Shown one piece after another: positions 37,246 through 46,996 of a DNA stretch of 64,000 nt; the first letter of the stretch is position 1, and each line of letters begins with the position of its first letter. The DNA is taken from NCBI GenBank assembly GCA_907165275.2, contig OU015649.1, positions 2,324,001-2,388,000 of the forward strand, in the 5' to 3' direction. The DNA comes from Zygaena filipendulae (Eukaryota > Arthropoda > Insecta > Lepidoptera > Zygaenidae). Made by a program: the position numbers and the translations under genes. Under the pieces are notes generated by a model. It ran no database searches. It was given only the letters and a program-made list of their open reading frames with translations, and was not told the origin of the DNA.

Positions 37246-37855
37246 TTAACGGCTCTTTCATTTGTATTCCACGTTTTCTCAGTAATTTATGAGTGTTTGT
37301 TTTTGTTACATTTTTATTAGTTACGTGAAAGCATGAATTTTAGAGGGCTGCAATTTATTTATTTATTACAATAAACTAACTCAACCTGAATCAACAGCTC
37401 ATATAAAAGAGACGAACCATAATAATTAGGTACTTGCAAACAGTACTGTACAGTACAACAGTAAATAACAAAGATAAACAAAATATTAAAGAAAAAAAAA
37501 ATTGACCAAATTATTTATTCATAGAATAAGTAGGTACCTATTCATTTATTGAATACGTCCTCGTATTTAATCACACCCTGTATAACACGTTAAGGGACTC
37601 GAGACGTGCTACGGCCCCTGCCAGCCGCATCTTGCATAATATACTTTCTTTTATGAAACTTATAATGTAAGCTTTTACTCTCCTTTAGCCCTTTCACACG
37701 ACGGCCCTTGGAAAAATTCTAAAGAACTAAACTTTTACACTATAAATCCATCACGAAATTGCTGTATTTTTAATCTTCTTATGAGTCTTTATGAAAAATA
37801 CGTAATAGTAAATGGTAATTCAAGCTACGTACTTGCAAAGTGTTAAGAATATTGG

Positions 37856-38068
37856 TCCCTACTAATATTATAAATGCGAAAGTAACATTGTCTGTCTGTC
37901 TTTCTGTCTATCTTTTACGCTTTCACGCCTTAACGGCTCAACCGATCATCATCATATTTTGCATACCCATTATCAGGGGTACAGAAACGGACATAGGATA
38001 TACTTTTTTCTCGGAATCCCCGCGGGAACTCCGAAATTAATGCGAGTGAAACCGCGGGGAACAGCTAG
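37856..38068 (+). mobile_element. Helitron-like element, subfamily A (complete)
   Basis: TCCCTACTAATATTATAAAT start (preceded by G), an expanded TGTCTGTCTGTCT run, and GAAACCGCGGGGAACAGC, CTAG|T end. Confidence 0.82.
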
Positions 38069-38530
38069 TATTAGTATATTTAACTGGCATTTGCCAACGG
38101 TTTTACCCGCGATATATCTGTTGTACATGCACTTGAATTTAGATTATTGTTTGGCGACAGTTATCAAAGGTGTCGCCAAAAAGAAAAGTGGCTGAATTTT
38201 CCAGTTTTTAAGCACAAAAACTTTCCGGTTAAGAATATTTAATTTGAATTTATATAAAAAATCCGCGCCGAGACTTTTTTGAGTACTTTACGCTATTTTC
38301 AGTAGGTAAAAGTTTCGGTTTGTGCCATCCACGTAGACGTCTGTACAATTCACCCTTAGGTAGGTAGGTATATAGTTTTATACAGAGCAGTGTCAGCCAA
38401 AAACAATGACTGACACTCAATGACAGGCGTGTAATGTAAATGTGTTTCGGAGCCTGAGAGGCAGGCGACAGCGTGACGTCACCGGCTGAATTAAATTACC
38501 ATGCCATTAATGTGTTAGGAATATTTTAAA

Positions 38531-38829
38531 CTAGCTGTGCCCCGCGGTTTCACCCGCATGAAAGGTTTTTATACAACAACTTTTTTTCCCGACATCCGAT
38601 TTCAATGAAACAATATGTAGCTCCAGGCTAAGCTTAATCTACCTGTGAAAACCGCATGACAATCGGTTCAGTAGATGCGGAGATTATTGCGAACAGACAG
38701 ACAGACAGAAAAGAATTTAAAAAACTTTTTTTCGGGCTTGGTTACTCTTCTTTCATCACCCCTCTCAATTTTAGGTAAAAATATTCAATGTACAGAATCG
38801 CGGATTCTACTCTTTTATTATAGTATAGA
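38531..38829 (-). mobile_element. Helitron-like element, subfamily G
   Basis: CTAG and CCGCGGTTTCACCCGC at the 3' side. The remaining 240 bases differ from the other subfamilies. Minus start is TCTATACTATAATAAAAGAG at 38,829, flanked by A. It contains an ACAG repeat at 38,693-38,707. Confidence 0.75.
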
Positions 38830-39175
38830 TGAGTAACGTAAGTCGCGGTGCCAACTGAAATTTGCAATTATTTTACCTACACAGACAACAAAAAAAAAAA
38901 TACTTTATAATACGATATTTATTTAATTGCATTCTTTGCCCTCGGGTTGCATTAGAAAAAATGTAAAACATATTATATAGGTACATGGCTGTTCTAAGCG
39001 GTTTCACTGCGACAATTTGGGGACTTCCTTCAAAACTCATTAGTGTAGGTACTGAGATAAAAATTTGAGACATAATTTAACTATTACCTATATATCAAGT
39101 TTCATTCAACGTGATGTGCGCTGAATCAAAAAAACAAAAATATAAGTTTATCTGTCCCCAGCGGTTTCACGCGAG

Positions 39176-39494
39176 AATAGGCATGTTGACTAATTTTTAA
39201 TTTTTAGTCCGTCTTGTAGATTATTAAAAAATATTGGACACGTATTTTTTCTTTTTTTACGTAATCAAAAAATAACGGCGATATATTGAGTTGAAATTTC
39301 GCGTGACGTCACTATTCTGACAGTTTGTATAGCGGTTTTAGCGGTTAGTGACGTCACGACCCCCTCACCCTAAACTTTAATGCGCTTTATCTCTGTATAT
39401 ATTAATTTATTTGAAAAAGCAAAAAATACGTGTCTATTTTTAACTGACGGACTAATTAGAATTTTGATTTTCAAAAGTAGTCAACATCCCCATT
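39176..39494 (+). mobile_element. MITE family A, well preserved (319 bp)
   Basis: AATAGGCATGTTGACTAAT to GTAGTCAACATCCCCATT, with TGACGTCA at 39,304-39,311 and 39,349-39,356. A short Helitron 3' fragment (39,153-39,175) is broken at its left border. Confidence 0.85.
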
Positions 39495-40352
39495 CCAGGA
39501 TAAAATATAGATATAAACCTTCGTCTTGAATTACTCTATCTATTGGTGAAAACCGCATGGAAATCCGTTGCGTATAGTTTTAAAGATCTAAGCATACATA
39601 GGGACAAAAGATCCCAAGGGTCGAAGTACCGAGGCTTTACTTGCCCACCCCATTGTCTAAGATAAGATACATAGGGATTGACAGCGGGAAGCGACTTGTA
39701 ACTGTAGTGATAGTGACTACCGAAATGTTAATTCTATTGGTTATTATCAGAAAGCCCGCAATTTTTTTCTTATATTTCCAGTGTACAAGCAACGCTATTT
39801 AATATTTATTATGCCCGTATATACTAAGATAAACAATATGTAAAAATGAACCACCGTATTGTACCTATATCCACAAACAAAAAGTATAAATTTTATTGAG
39901 AACATATAGAACTCTGAAAAATTCACTGTTAAGTGTCTCCACTAGGATTAGAGACGTTTAAAACTAATAAATAATAGGTGGGTGATGTAAGCGAATACTT
40001 TGTACGGAGATATTTTAATATGATATAAAATAGAATAGAAGTTAAACAGTTCATTAAGTAGCGATTTATGGTCTTAATATATAATATATAATTATATTAT
40101 GTTTGTTCATCAAACTACTGTTACTAAATCAGAAGCAGAGTCAGTAGTCACAGCTCGTACTTTATATTACAATACCCCAAAACTAATCCCAGTTATTCTC
40201 ACCCATACACAAATTGAATTTGTGTAATTACAGTACTATTATGATGACAAGTTGCCGCTGTGCACACAATTAAATGTGTATACACACAGGTACCTACGTA
40301 TAAATAGAAAACTGTTTCTGATTAAACGCGTTAGTCACGCATATATATTAAA

Positions 40353-40520
40353 CTAGGTGTCCCCCGCGGTTTCACCCGCGGCAATTTCGGAGTTCCCGTA
40401 GTAATTTCAGGACTACCGTAGCTTCCTATAAGTGAAAGAATTTTCAAAATCGGCTCAGTAGAGCCAGAGATTACCCCCTACAACGAGACAAACTCACAAA
40501 CTTCACCTTATTTTATTACT
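40353..40520 (-). mobile_element. Helitron-like element, subfamily D
   Basis: CTAGGTGTCCCCCGCGGTTT with intact hairpin, then GACTACCGTAGCTTCCTATA and CTCAGTAGAGCCAGAGATTA. The 5' end is decayed. Confidence 0.7.
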
Positions 40521-41075
40521 GCGCTTTAACATTCTGTAAAAGGTTTTTACTCTAAGTAAATTACCGATATTTTTAATAATATGCAGTGAATAAGATTAAA
40601 CTGGTAACTGCGCATAATATGAGCTCACAAAAAAATTACTACGAAGCTTAGGCTAAGTTCCAGCACAAAAAGTTTCAAATTGTAAGCGTGGCAATTTTTT
40701 TTTTATTTTTAACTTTACCCATAATTTACCAAAACAAGTCCAAGACTTGGGATACAAAAAAATGGGTTTTATTTTGATGTTTTTCGTGTATTTTTACACA
40801 TCTATCACAAGTTCCTATCCCCATGGGGATTGTTCAATATAATTTAATATATTAAGTAATGAGTGAGTTGTTGAGAGTTGCTCTTTGAACATAATATATA
40901 GGTAAATATCTAAGTGAATAGGTACTTATTAAAAAGCTTAGAAATATTGTAGCTTTGTATAGTTATCGGATAGTCTTCAAAACACATTTTAAATTTTTTA
41001 ACTCTATCATCAATGAGAACGAAATTACGAAGGTATTAAAAAAGTTCGAATGGGGTTGTATTTACAATCTTATCT

Positions 41076-41340
41076 TCTTAATATATAAATCACGTGTCAC
41101 GTTGTTTGTCCGCGATGGACTCCGAAACTACGAACGAACGGATTTTGACAAAATTTTGTAACCATTAGGTCCTACTTAAAAGATAGGATAGTTTTTATCC
41201 GTTTTTTATTAATGCGGGGAACTGCTCATCACTGTAAACTACAGCACTTTTTTCCCGGAATTCCCGCGGGAACTCCGAGACTGATGCGGGGGACAGCTAA
41301 TCACCGTAAACTACTGTCGGGGTACAAAGAAGGACATACA
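41076..41340 (+). mobile_element. Composite Helitron-like element, subfamily B head
   Basis: Starts TCTTAATATATAAATCACGT. It has an internal terminus GACAGCTAA at 41,292-41,300, followed by TCACCGTAAACTACTGTC and a subfamily A-like segment GGGGTACAAAGAAGGACAT. The same composite join occurs at 49,074-49,365. Confidence 0.7.
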
Positions 41341-41885
41341 TATGAAGGATATTATAAACATACATATGTACTATACATTTATTGATCAAAATTTGGCCTA
41401 GACCAGAAGACAGAGGTACTTTAAAGAAGATTGAAAGAAAATAATCTGGAAGGTTTAATATCACTAGAAGAATCAAAAACAACGAATGTTGGAATTTATA
41501 TGTATATGTTTATATTGTTGTACGAAAAACTAATAATAAAATTGGAAATGATTGGAAATACTTGATTGCAAATACCGATGAAAAAAAGGAGAGACTAAAT
41601 TTTTTTTTAATTTAATAACATTTATTAATCACAAACGTTGACCACTATCAGCTAATACGTCTGAGTCAGTAAAAATCACGGAGAATTTCACGAATTATAA
41701 AACGAAATTAAAAAAAAAAATACTGTAAAACATCAACTATTAAGAAAAATACAAAAACTGTAATAGAAATCATGTTTGACAATATTAATATTCATAGTGA
41801 TTTAAAAACAATCGCACGAAAAACGTAATGATGTAGTAAATAACACAGATTCTATCAATAAATTTGCTACGCTTACATCGACTAT

Positions 41886-41892
41886 TATATAA
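41886..41892 (+). promoter_or_regulatory. TATA box of first Kazal gene
   Basis: TATATAA lies 42 bases upstream of the ATG at 41,928. A start site about 25-30 bases downstream would fall near 41,912-41,920 (ATCACTTCAC), giving a 5' UTR of only 10-15 bases. The spacing matches the TATA box of the second Kazal gene. Confidence 0.6.
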
Positions 41893-41927
41893 GTCAAATG
41901 GCGAAATAAAATCACTTCACACCCATC

Positions 41928-43319
41928 ATGAGTTTCATCGGTGAGTATTTTTTTGAACTAACAAAGCATAGTTTGATATTTAAGCTAAATTATTTGCTAT
42001 AATAATTGGTGTCACATTTACTAAATGTCCAATAGGATCCCCTCTTTGAATTGACGGGAGGATTTATTTATTTTTTGCCCACATGGATCCCCATATCAAA
42101 GATAATCCATTGAAGGATTCAAAGAATAGTGTCTTCATTTAGACTTTAATAAAATCAAATTTGGCTCGATCGTATTATGATGCATATCAAATCAAATATG
42201 ATTTATTGCACGCACACAGTAAGAAAACACATATTAAAAAAACACAGTAACATAGTAGGTAGGTACGTACAATTTAGGTGACCTATATTGCTAAGAGCAA
42301 TCTTTTCATAGGCATCCTACGTTAGAGGGAGAGACGGAAGAGAAAGGTAGAAAGTGCGGCATTTTGATTACATATTATATGCATATTATACAGGATTAAT
42401 TGTCTTTATATTTTTCTCTTTTATAGCTTTGCTGGCGTTAGTGGCAGCGGCTTCAGCTTCAGGTTTTGTAGAACCTCTACCGAAGCCTTTGGCGTTACCA
42501 TGTACAAAACAAGCGGGGCCATTGTGCGGAACCAATGGAGTAACTTATAAAAACATAAACGAACTAATAAGGGCTGCAATAACAAAGAGATTATTGGACT
42601 TAAATGTAAGACATTATGGCCCATGCTTAGGACATTCACTGAGCCACATAAAAGTTTCACGGGACAATACTAATACAGTTGCTATTAATAAAAGACACAA
42701 AAACCTAAACTATTTCCCTAATAGAGGTATAAATATTAACAATAACGCTGAAAATAACAACAATATTAATGGAAAGCGCGGCACTCATCAAATTAATGTA
42801 GAAAACAATGCTCATAATGAAAATAACATAAGCGAAAATGACGACGTATATTTTGATAAAGCTATTGAAACCTATGATGACAAAGGTTTGGAAATCATTG
42901 AACCAAACAGTAACGATGTTTCAAATGATAATGTGGGTTCAGATGATAGCAACGTTACTGATGAAAATCACGATGAGAACGAAAACAACAACGGCAAATC
43001 AAATCAGAACGGCTGGAGTCAAATACTCAACCAGCTACTTAAGAAAAAGGAAACAACAAAGCAAATCGACGCATTTAATGGCGACTGGTTTCCTATTTTC
43101 AACGATGATAATGGAGTGAAACACCATAAAAGCGATTTGGAAATCATCGATTACATTGTTCCACCTAATTTTGGTCCTAACAAAAAGACGAAGGAAACTA
43201 CTGAGGGCACGGTAATCACCGTGAATACAAACAGTGAGCAAGGTGGTTGTGGTAGTTACTTAGGCAGTTCTGTGGGAAAAATCTTACCGTTGTCGATTAG
43301 TGGATCCGTGAATGTTTAA
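41928..43319 (+). CDS. Secreted reduced Kazal-domain protein with long Asn/Asp-rich tail (two exons)
   Basis: Exon 1 is 41,928-41,940 (ATG plus 10 bases) and ends at a strong GTGAGT donor. The intron is 41,941-42,426 and ends TTTTATAG. Exon 2 is 42,427-43,319. The phase-1 join gives a 301-residue protein starting MSFIALLALVAAASASG, a clear signal peptide, which is why this start is preferred over the in-frame ATG at 42,354 inside the intron. A Kazal-like domain spans about residues 30-71: Cys30, then Thr-Lys32 at the expected P1 site, seven residues to Cys38, CGTNGVTYKN, and Cys71 in YGPC. The position that should be the ICEL cysteine is Asn49 (NINEL). Residues about 75-245 are rich in Asn, Asp and Glu, lack cysteine, contain NIS and NVT sequons and look disordered. 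The C-terminus carries Cys279 and a Gly/Ser/hydrophobic cap. The family inhibits serine proteases outside the cell. Inhibitory activity here is uncertain because of the missing cysteine. The gene is tandem with the gene at 46,997. Confidence 0.82.
42183..42235 (-). repeat. LINE 3' end fragment in Kazal intron
   Basis: ATCAAATCAAATATGATTTA then TTGCACGCACACAG is the reversed end of a LINE, inside the intron of the first Kazal gene. Confidence 0.5.
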
Positions 43320-43349
43320 CCTTATACAAATCATATTATATCATTTAAC

Positions 43350-43627
43350 AATGGGCATGATGACAGGGTTTAAAAATCTAAATTCTATTTAGTCCGTCAG
43401 TTAGATTTTTTTTTCGAATTAGTTAACGCATTAAAGTTTAGGAGTAGGAGGTCGGACGTCATAACTTGGTATAAAGTGCAGCCAGGGTGACGTCACGCGG
43501 AATTTCAACTCAACGTATCGCCGTTATTTTTTGATTACGTAAAAAAAGGAAAAATACGTGTTCAATATTTTTTATTCATCTACATCCTTGTTGGACTAAA
43601 AATAAAAATTTTGTTATCATGCCCATT
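43350..43627 (-). mobile_element. MITE family A copy in the 3' region of the first Kazal gene
   Basis: The ends AATGGGCATGATGACA and TGTTATCATGCCCATT are inverted repeats. The interior contains TGACGTCA at 43,488-43,495. It begins 30 bases after the stop codon at 43,319. The first AATAAA lies beyond it, so it is probably transcribed as 3' UTR. It is 278 bp, shorter than most copies (319-331 bp), and in reverse orientation to the copy at 8,305. Confidence 0.8.
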
Positions 43628-43645
43628 CGTTATACGAGAGTAAAA

Positions 43646-43861
43646 TTAATAAAACTGCATATTAAATTTAAACCGTAGTTCCATTTTGACTTCGATTCCA
43701 TAATAATAACATGTCACAACATACACATCCACTGGAGTCTCTATAATAATAGACAGACGTGGCATACATTGAGTGACTTCTGAAGGAGCTTGTTCAGTAT
43801 TCGGTTTTCGCTCCAAATATGAATACAAAATAGGGCCATAATTATTTGAGTCATTTTTCAA
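43646..43861 (-). CDS. Unrecognised 71-codon minus-strand open frame, possibly a terminal exon
   Basis: I do not recognise this frame. It reads MKNDSNNYGPILYSYLERK and continues to a TAA at 43,646. Residue composition is varied rather than low-complexity, with no repeat homology inside it. It lies between MITE A (43,350-43,627) and foldback C (43,920-44,143) and is antisense to the likely 3' end of the first Kazal gene. No TATA box or convincing splice site is visible at its upstream side, so it may be chance. Possible readings are a short terminal exon of a minus-strand gene or old coding debris. Confidence 0.15.
   Translation of the reverse strand: MKNDSNNYGPILYSYLERKPNTEQAPSEVTQCMPRLSIIIETPVDVYVVTCYYYGIEVKMELRFKFNMQFY
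43648..43653 (+). terminator. Candidate polyadenylation signal of first Kazal gene
   Basis: AATAAA 329 bases after the stop codon, on the far side of the MITE. It is the first canonical signal I see downstream. If an upstream variant signal is used instead, the MITE would be outside the mRNA. Confidence 0.4.
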
Positions 43862-43919
43862 ACCACGATAACAGAGTAGTCACGAGTCATCAAATATGTC
43901 ACGTTATAAGTCTACATTG

Positions 43920-44143
43920 GAGCTAGGATGCGCAACATGATAAAATTTTATCGAGCCATTTTATCGATTCTCGTCGACATAATATATCGTTTTGTCTACC
44001 AGTGGTAAAAAATGTTTAACCGAATCTAGTCTTAACTCAATACCCCACTACTGCACTTTTTTGCTTGGACGCCCACAAATATTTGTCGTGTCGACAATTT
44101 TATCTTTCGTTCGATAAACATATCATGTTGCGCATCCTAGCTC
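43920..44143. mobile_element. Foldback element C (short inverted-repeat MITE)
   Basis: The left end GAGCTAGGATGCGCAACATG followed by ATA is repeated inverted at the right end, about 23 bp perfect. Further inverted similarity lies inside, around GTCGACA. Total length is 224 bp, with no coding capacity. No clean target duplication is visible, although GTCTAC occurs on both sides at slightly different distances. Confidence 0.65.
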
Positions 44144-44743
44144 TGCAGGTCTACTTTTGGAACATAAATAAAAATATATTTATATATTTTTGTATAAAAA
44201 ATAGTTTTGTATATTCCACTTTCATTTGATGATTTTTTTTCATTTCATATTTTCCTTAATAAACTTTTTATTTGTCCAGTATTTCAACGCATTTTTTCTT
44301 TGATCGTCCACATCCTCAAAGCCAGTGTTGTCAGAAGTGAACTTTTTACTTATTTATTTTTATTTTCTTTATGTCAAAATAAACAGGCATTTAAAATTCA
44401 TTAGACAATACATAATTACGGCATGACAAGCACTTACACTAATTAAATACCTTAAATAAGTAAAACGTTGAAAGGGATAAAAGATACAGGTTGAAGGTTT
44501 TATACTCAATCACGTCTGAAAGCAATATGCATAACCGTGATAAATTAAGGTGCTCATACGTCACAGTAATTAATTCATATTTTGACAGTGAGATTTTTCT
44601 TCTTTAAAATATTTCTTTTTTACGTCTAAGAACAAATGATCATATCATAACTATAAATAACTCACTAGTTCTGCTTCTAAGATTGTATTTGTGATAGGCA
44701 TGTTATTATTTCATATATACCGCAGAGACTACAATATTATACT

Positions 44744-44913
44744 TCTTTACTATTACAAATACGAAATTTAGCTTGTTTGTTTGTTGCCCTTTCACTCCTT
44801 AACGGCTCTACCGATCATCATGAAATTTTGCATACGTTGTCAGGGGTGCAGAAAAGGATTTTACCCCGGAATTTTTGCTGGATTTCCGGGGTGAAACCAC
44901 GGGGAACAGCTAG
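44744..44913 (+). mobile_element. Helitron-like element, subfamily A, decayed
   Basis: CTCCTTAACGGCTCTACCGA, TGCATACGTTGTCAGGGGTG and GTGAAACCACGGGGAACAGC, CTAG|T end. Confidence 0.75.
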
Positions 44914-45365
44914 TATGATATAGCATATAATTTATTAGATGCACGATTCGAGACGATGGTCAATGTGCCATTTTGATTTGAGATTATGGAGATAGGGGTC
45001 AGGACCCAAAACAACGACCTCAATAAGCAACAGAGCTGATGCTATCATCATCAACTCTATGGTCGAAATAGCGCATATTTTTCATACGTAAAAAGTAATT
45101 CTCCAAATCATATTAAGTATTATATATGAAAATAAAAACATCCATATTATGAAACAAAGTAATAATATATGTACCTACCTATATCTAATTACAAGTTTTT
45201 TTATATTAGGTAGGTACGGCAGTCACCTATCGCTTTCTAAAGTGAAAAGTGAATATTATGTATATTAAGTACATAATGAAATAAAATTGGCATGATAAAA
45301 AAAATAAAACGATTTCCTCTTTCCACGAAGGGTTTCCATCTGTCCACATTTACATTTACACAAAA

Positions 45366-45401
45366 AATATTATAGTGTGTTATTTAACACACTATAATAT
45401 T
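45366..45401. repeat. Perfect 17-bp palindrome
   Basis: AATATTATAGTGTGTTA and its exact reverse complement, separated only by TT. No larger element boundaries are seen. Confidence 0.85.
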
Positions 45402-45571
45402 ATTGAATTTTATTAAACAAAACGAAATTCTTATTTTTCTTAAGACGTAAATTGTTCAAAGTACCTTATGAAGGTTTGAGTACGTTTGCTTATCTTGCTG
45501 CCATATTGTGTTAAAATGCTATAAAATAATAAATCACTGTTGCTAATAATAGTGGTGTGACATTGCCTACA

Positions 45572-45773
45572 TCCTTAAATATTATAAAACATAGCCCCTC
45601 GCCACGTCTGTCTGCCTCTCTGTCTGTTCGCGATAAACTTTAAAACTACTGAACCGATTTGCATGCGGTTTGCATAGATAGAGTGATTTAAGAGTAAGGT
45701 ATACACGTATAGTTTATCCTGGAATTTCCACGGGAACTCCGAAATTACCACGGGGGAAAGCTGTCCCAGCTGG
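45572..45773 (+). mobile_element. Helitron-like element, subfamily C
   Basis: A|TCCTTAAATATTATAAAACA start and GTCTGTCTGCCTCTCTGTCT interior, close to the copy at 17,970. The 3' end is decayed (CCCAGCTGG in place of CAGCTAG). Confidence 0.72.
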
Positions 45774-46321
45774 TATAATTTAAGATACAGAATAAATAAG
45801 TATTACAGACAGGTTTCCAGAACTGAATGTCGATGTAGAGTCTCGTAGTAAAAAGGCATGAGAGGACACAATCGCCATTTCGTGGACCGACCTTATAAAA
45901 AAAGCCACACTCACCACGTTCGTTGGTTCAATGAGCTTGTAATACCACTAACCGTCAAATCGTCGCTGCGCGTGCGAACCCGCGTAAGAGCAATTTGTAA
46001 ATACCGCGTAAGAGTAAAACGCGCAAAGTTCAAATGAGGGACTTTGTACAAAATCTAAGAAAGCTACGGGTTAATTTAAGTTATTTTCCAATAAAGAAAG
46101 TTGTAAAGTTTAATCTGTTAAGTTCATTCAATAATAAGAATTGAAATCGCCGAGATATTAAGTTTTTTCTTCCTCGTGTCAAAAAGCAAATACGCGGTTT
46201 TTACAAGTTGCTCTTACGCGGATTCGCACGCGCAGTGATGAAATGTGACGTATTGTCTAGGATTTTATCTTTGGAAATGGAGACAAAAACGACGATGCCT
46301 GTGTGCAAGATCGCCATCTGA

Positions 46322-46368
46322 GTCAAACACTCTTGTGAGAGTCAAACACTCTCACAAGAGTGTTTGAC
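46322..46368. repeat. Perfect 20-bp hairpin with 7-base loop
   Basis: GTCAAACACTCTTGTGAGAG, loop TCAAACA, then the exact reverse complement. The loop repeats the start of the arm, which suggests local inverted duplication. Confidence 0.88.
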
Positions 46369-46439
46369 TAAGAGATTGGTAAAAATACCTATTAATAATT
46401 GACTGGATACATATTTAGTTTCGTTTTAATGGTTCACAG

Positions 46440-46735
46440 GCTACGCATTTGAGCAAGCTTAAATGATGATAAGTGATGGTGTGATTGATTGAAGATTGTG
46501 AACACTTAGCCTGGAACGGAAACTGGCTTTCAAGCTGGCTTTAGGTGCTTGGCGATAGATTTTCAACTCGAAGCTGTCAGATTACCAGCTGGGCACTGGC
46601 CGACCTAACGCTGAGCTGTGGTTTCGACGTTTTTTTTTTTACTGACACTTCAATTTCATTGTTGAAATTTGAACCCGGGACTTGCGGCTTGTGAGCCGAA
46701 CGCACCAACCGCTGAGATCAACTTTAAATCTATTG
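46440..46735 (-). mobile_element. tRNA-derived SINE, near full length
   Basis: The minus-strand head reads GATCTCAGCGGTTGGTGCG (A-box-like) and, after a short stem, TCCCGGGTTCAAATTTC (B-box-like). The body follows, with GTCAGT, CCTAAAGCCAGC and CCATCACTTATCATCA at the 3' end. Related bodies lie at 11,066 and 16,848. It is a SINE, not a tRNA gene, because the acceptor stem is absent. Confidence 0.6.
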
Positions 46736-46953
46736 ATCGCTTGTGATTATGATATTAGTAATAAAAAAATATTCGAGAGAATATGAAGTACATACTAATA
46801 CAGTACATTAAGTACCTACATAATGTTTTATTGGTGTTTGATAATAGCTAATTAATCATATTGTACAAAAATATTACAGTCACAGTCGACATATTATTAT
46901 AGAAACGTACTTAATATTTCAATGTTTTTAATTAAATTCAATTAGCTACGGTT

Positions 46954-46960
46954 TATAAAG
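46954..46960 (+). promoter_or_regulatory. TATA box of second Kazal gene
   Basis: TATAAAG 43 bases upstream of the ATG at 46,997, within GCTACGGTTTATAAAG. The first Kazal gene has a TATA box 42 bases upstream and a TTGCTACG motif slightly further up, so the two promoters may be related by duplication. Confidence 0.6.
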
Positions 46961-46996
46961 TTACGAGTGCTGTAGTTGAATTAGTTGTTGGATAAA

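Larger units (their letters stand above)
36710..41880. other. Gene-free interval upstream of the Kazal pair
   Basis: Contains Helitron-like copies (37,856, 38,531, 40,353, 41,076) and a MITE A (39,176). I see no coding exon. The stretches 36,710-37,170, 37,590-37,850, 39,500-40,350, 40,520-41,070 and 41,340-41,880 show nothing recognisable beyond AT-rich sequence. Confidence 0.65.
44144..46439. other. Spacer between the two Kazal genes
   Basis: AT-rich, with two Helitron-like copies (44,744 and 45,572), a 17-bp perfect palindrome (45,366) and a 20-bp hairpin (46,322). I looked for a third Kazal exon (the CGT-x-x-VTY motif) on the plus strand and did not see one. Confidence 0.6.

Noticed and set aside
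42354..42426. Alternative upstream ATG for the first Kazal protein (321-residue version)
   Set aside because: It lies within the predicted intron. The 13-base exon with a GTGAGT donor gives a standard signal peptide in the correct phase and is preceded by a TATA box.
46660..46735. Functional tRNA gene
   Set aside because: A- and B-box-like stretches are present but there is no paired acceptor stem, and a SINE body follows.
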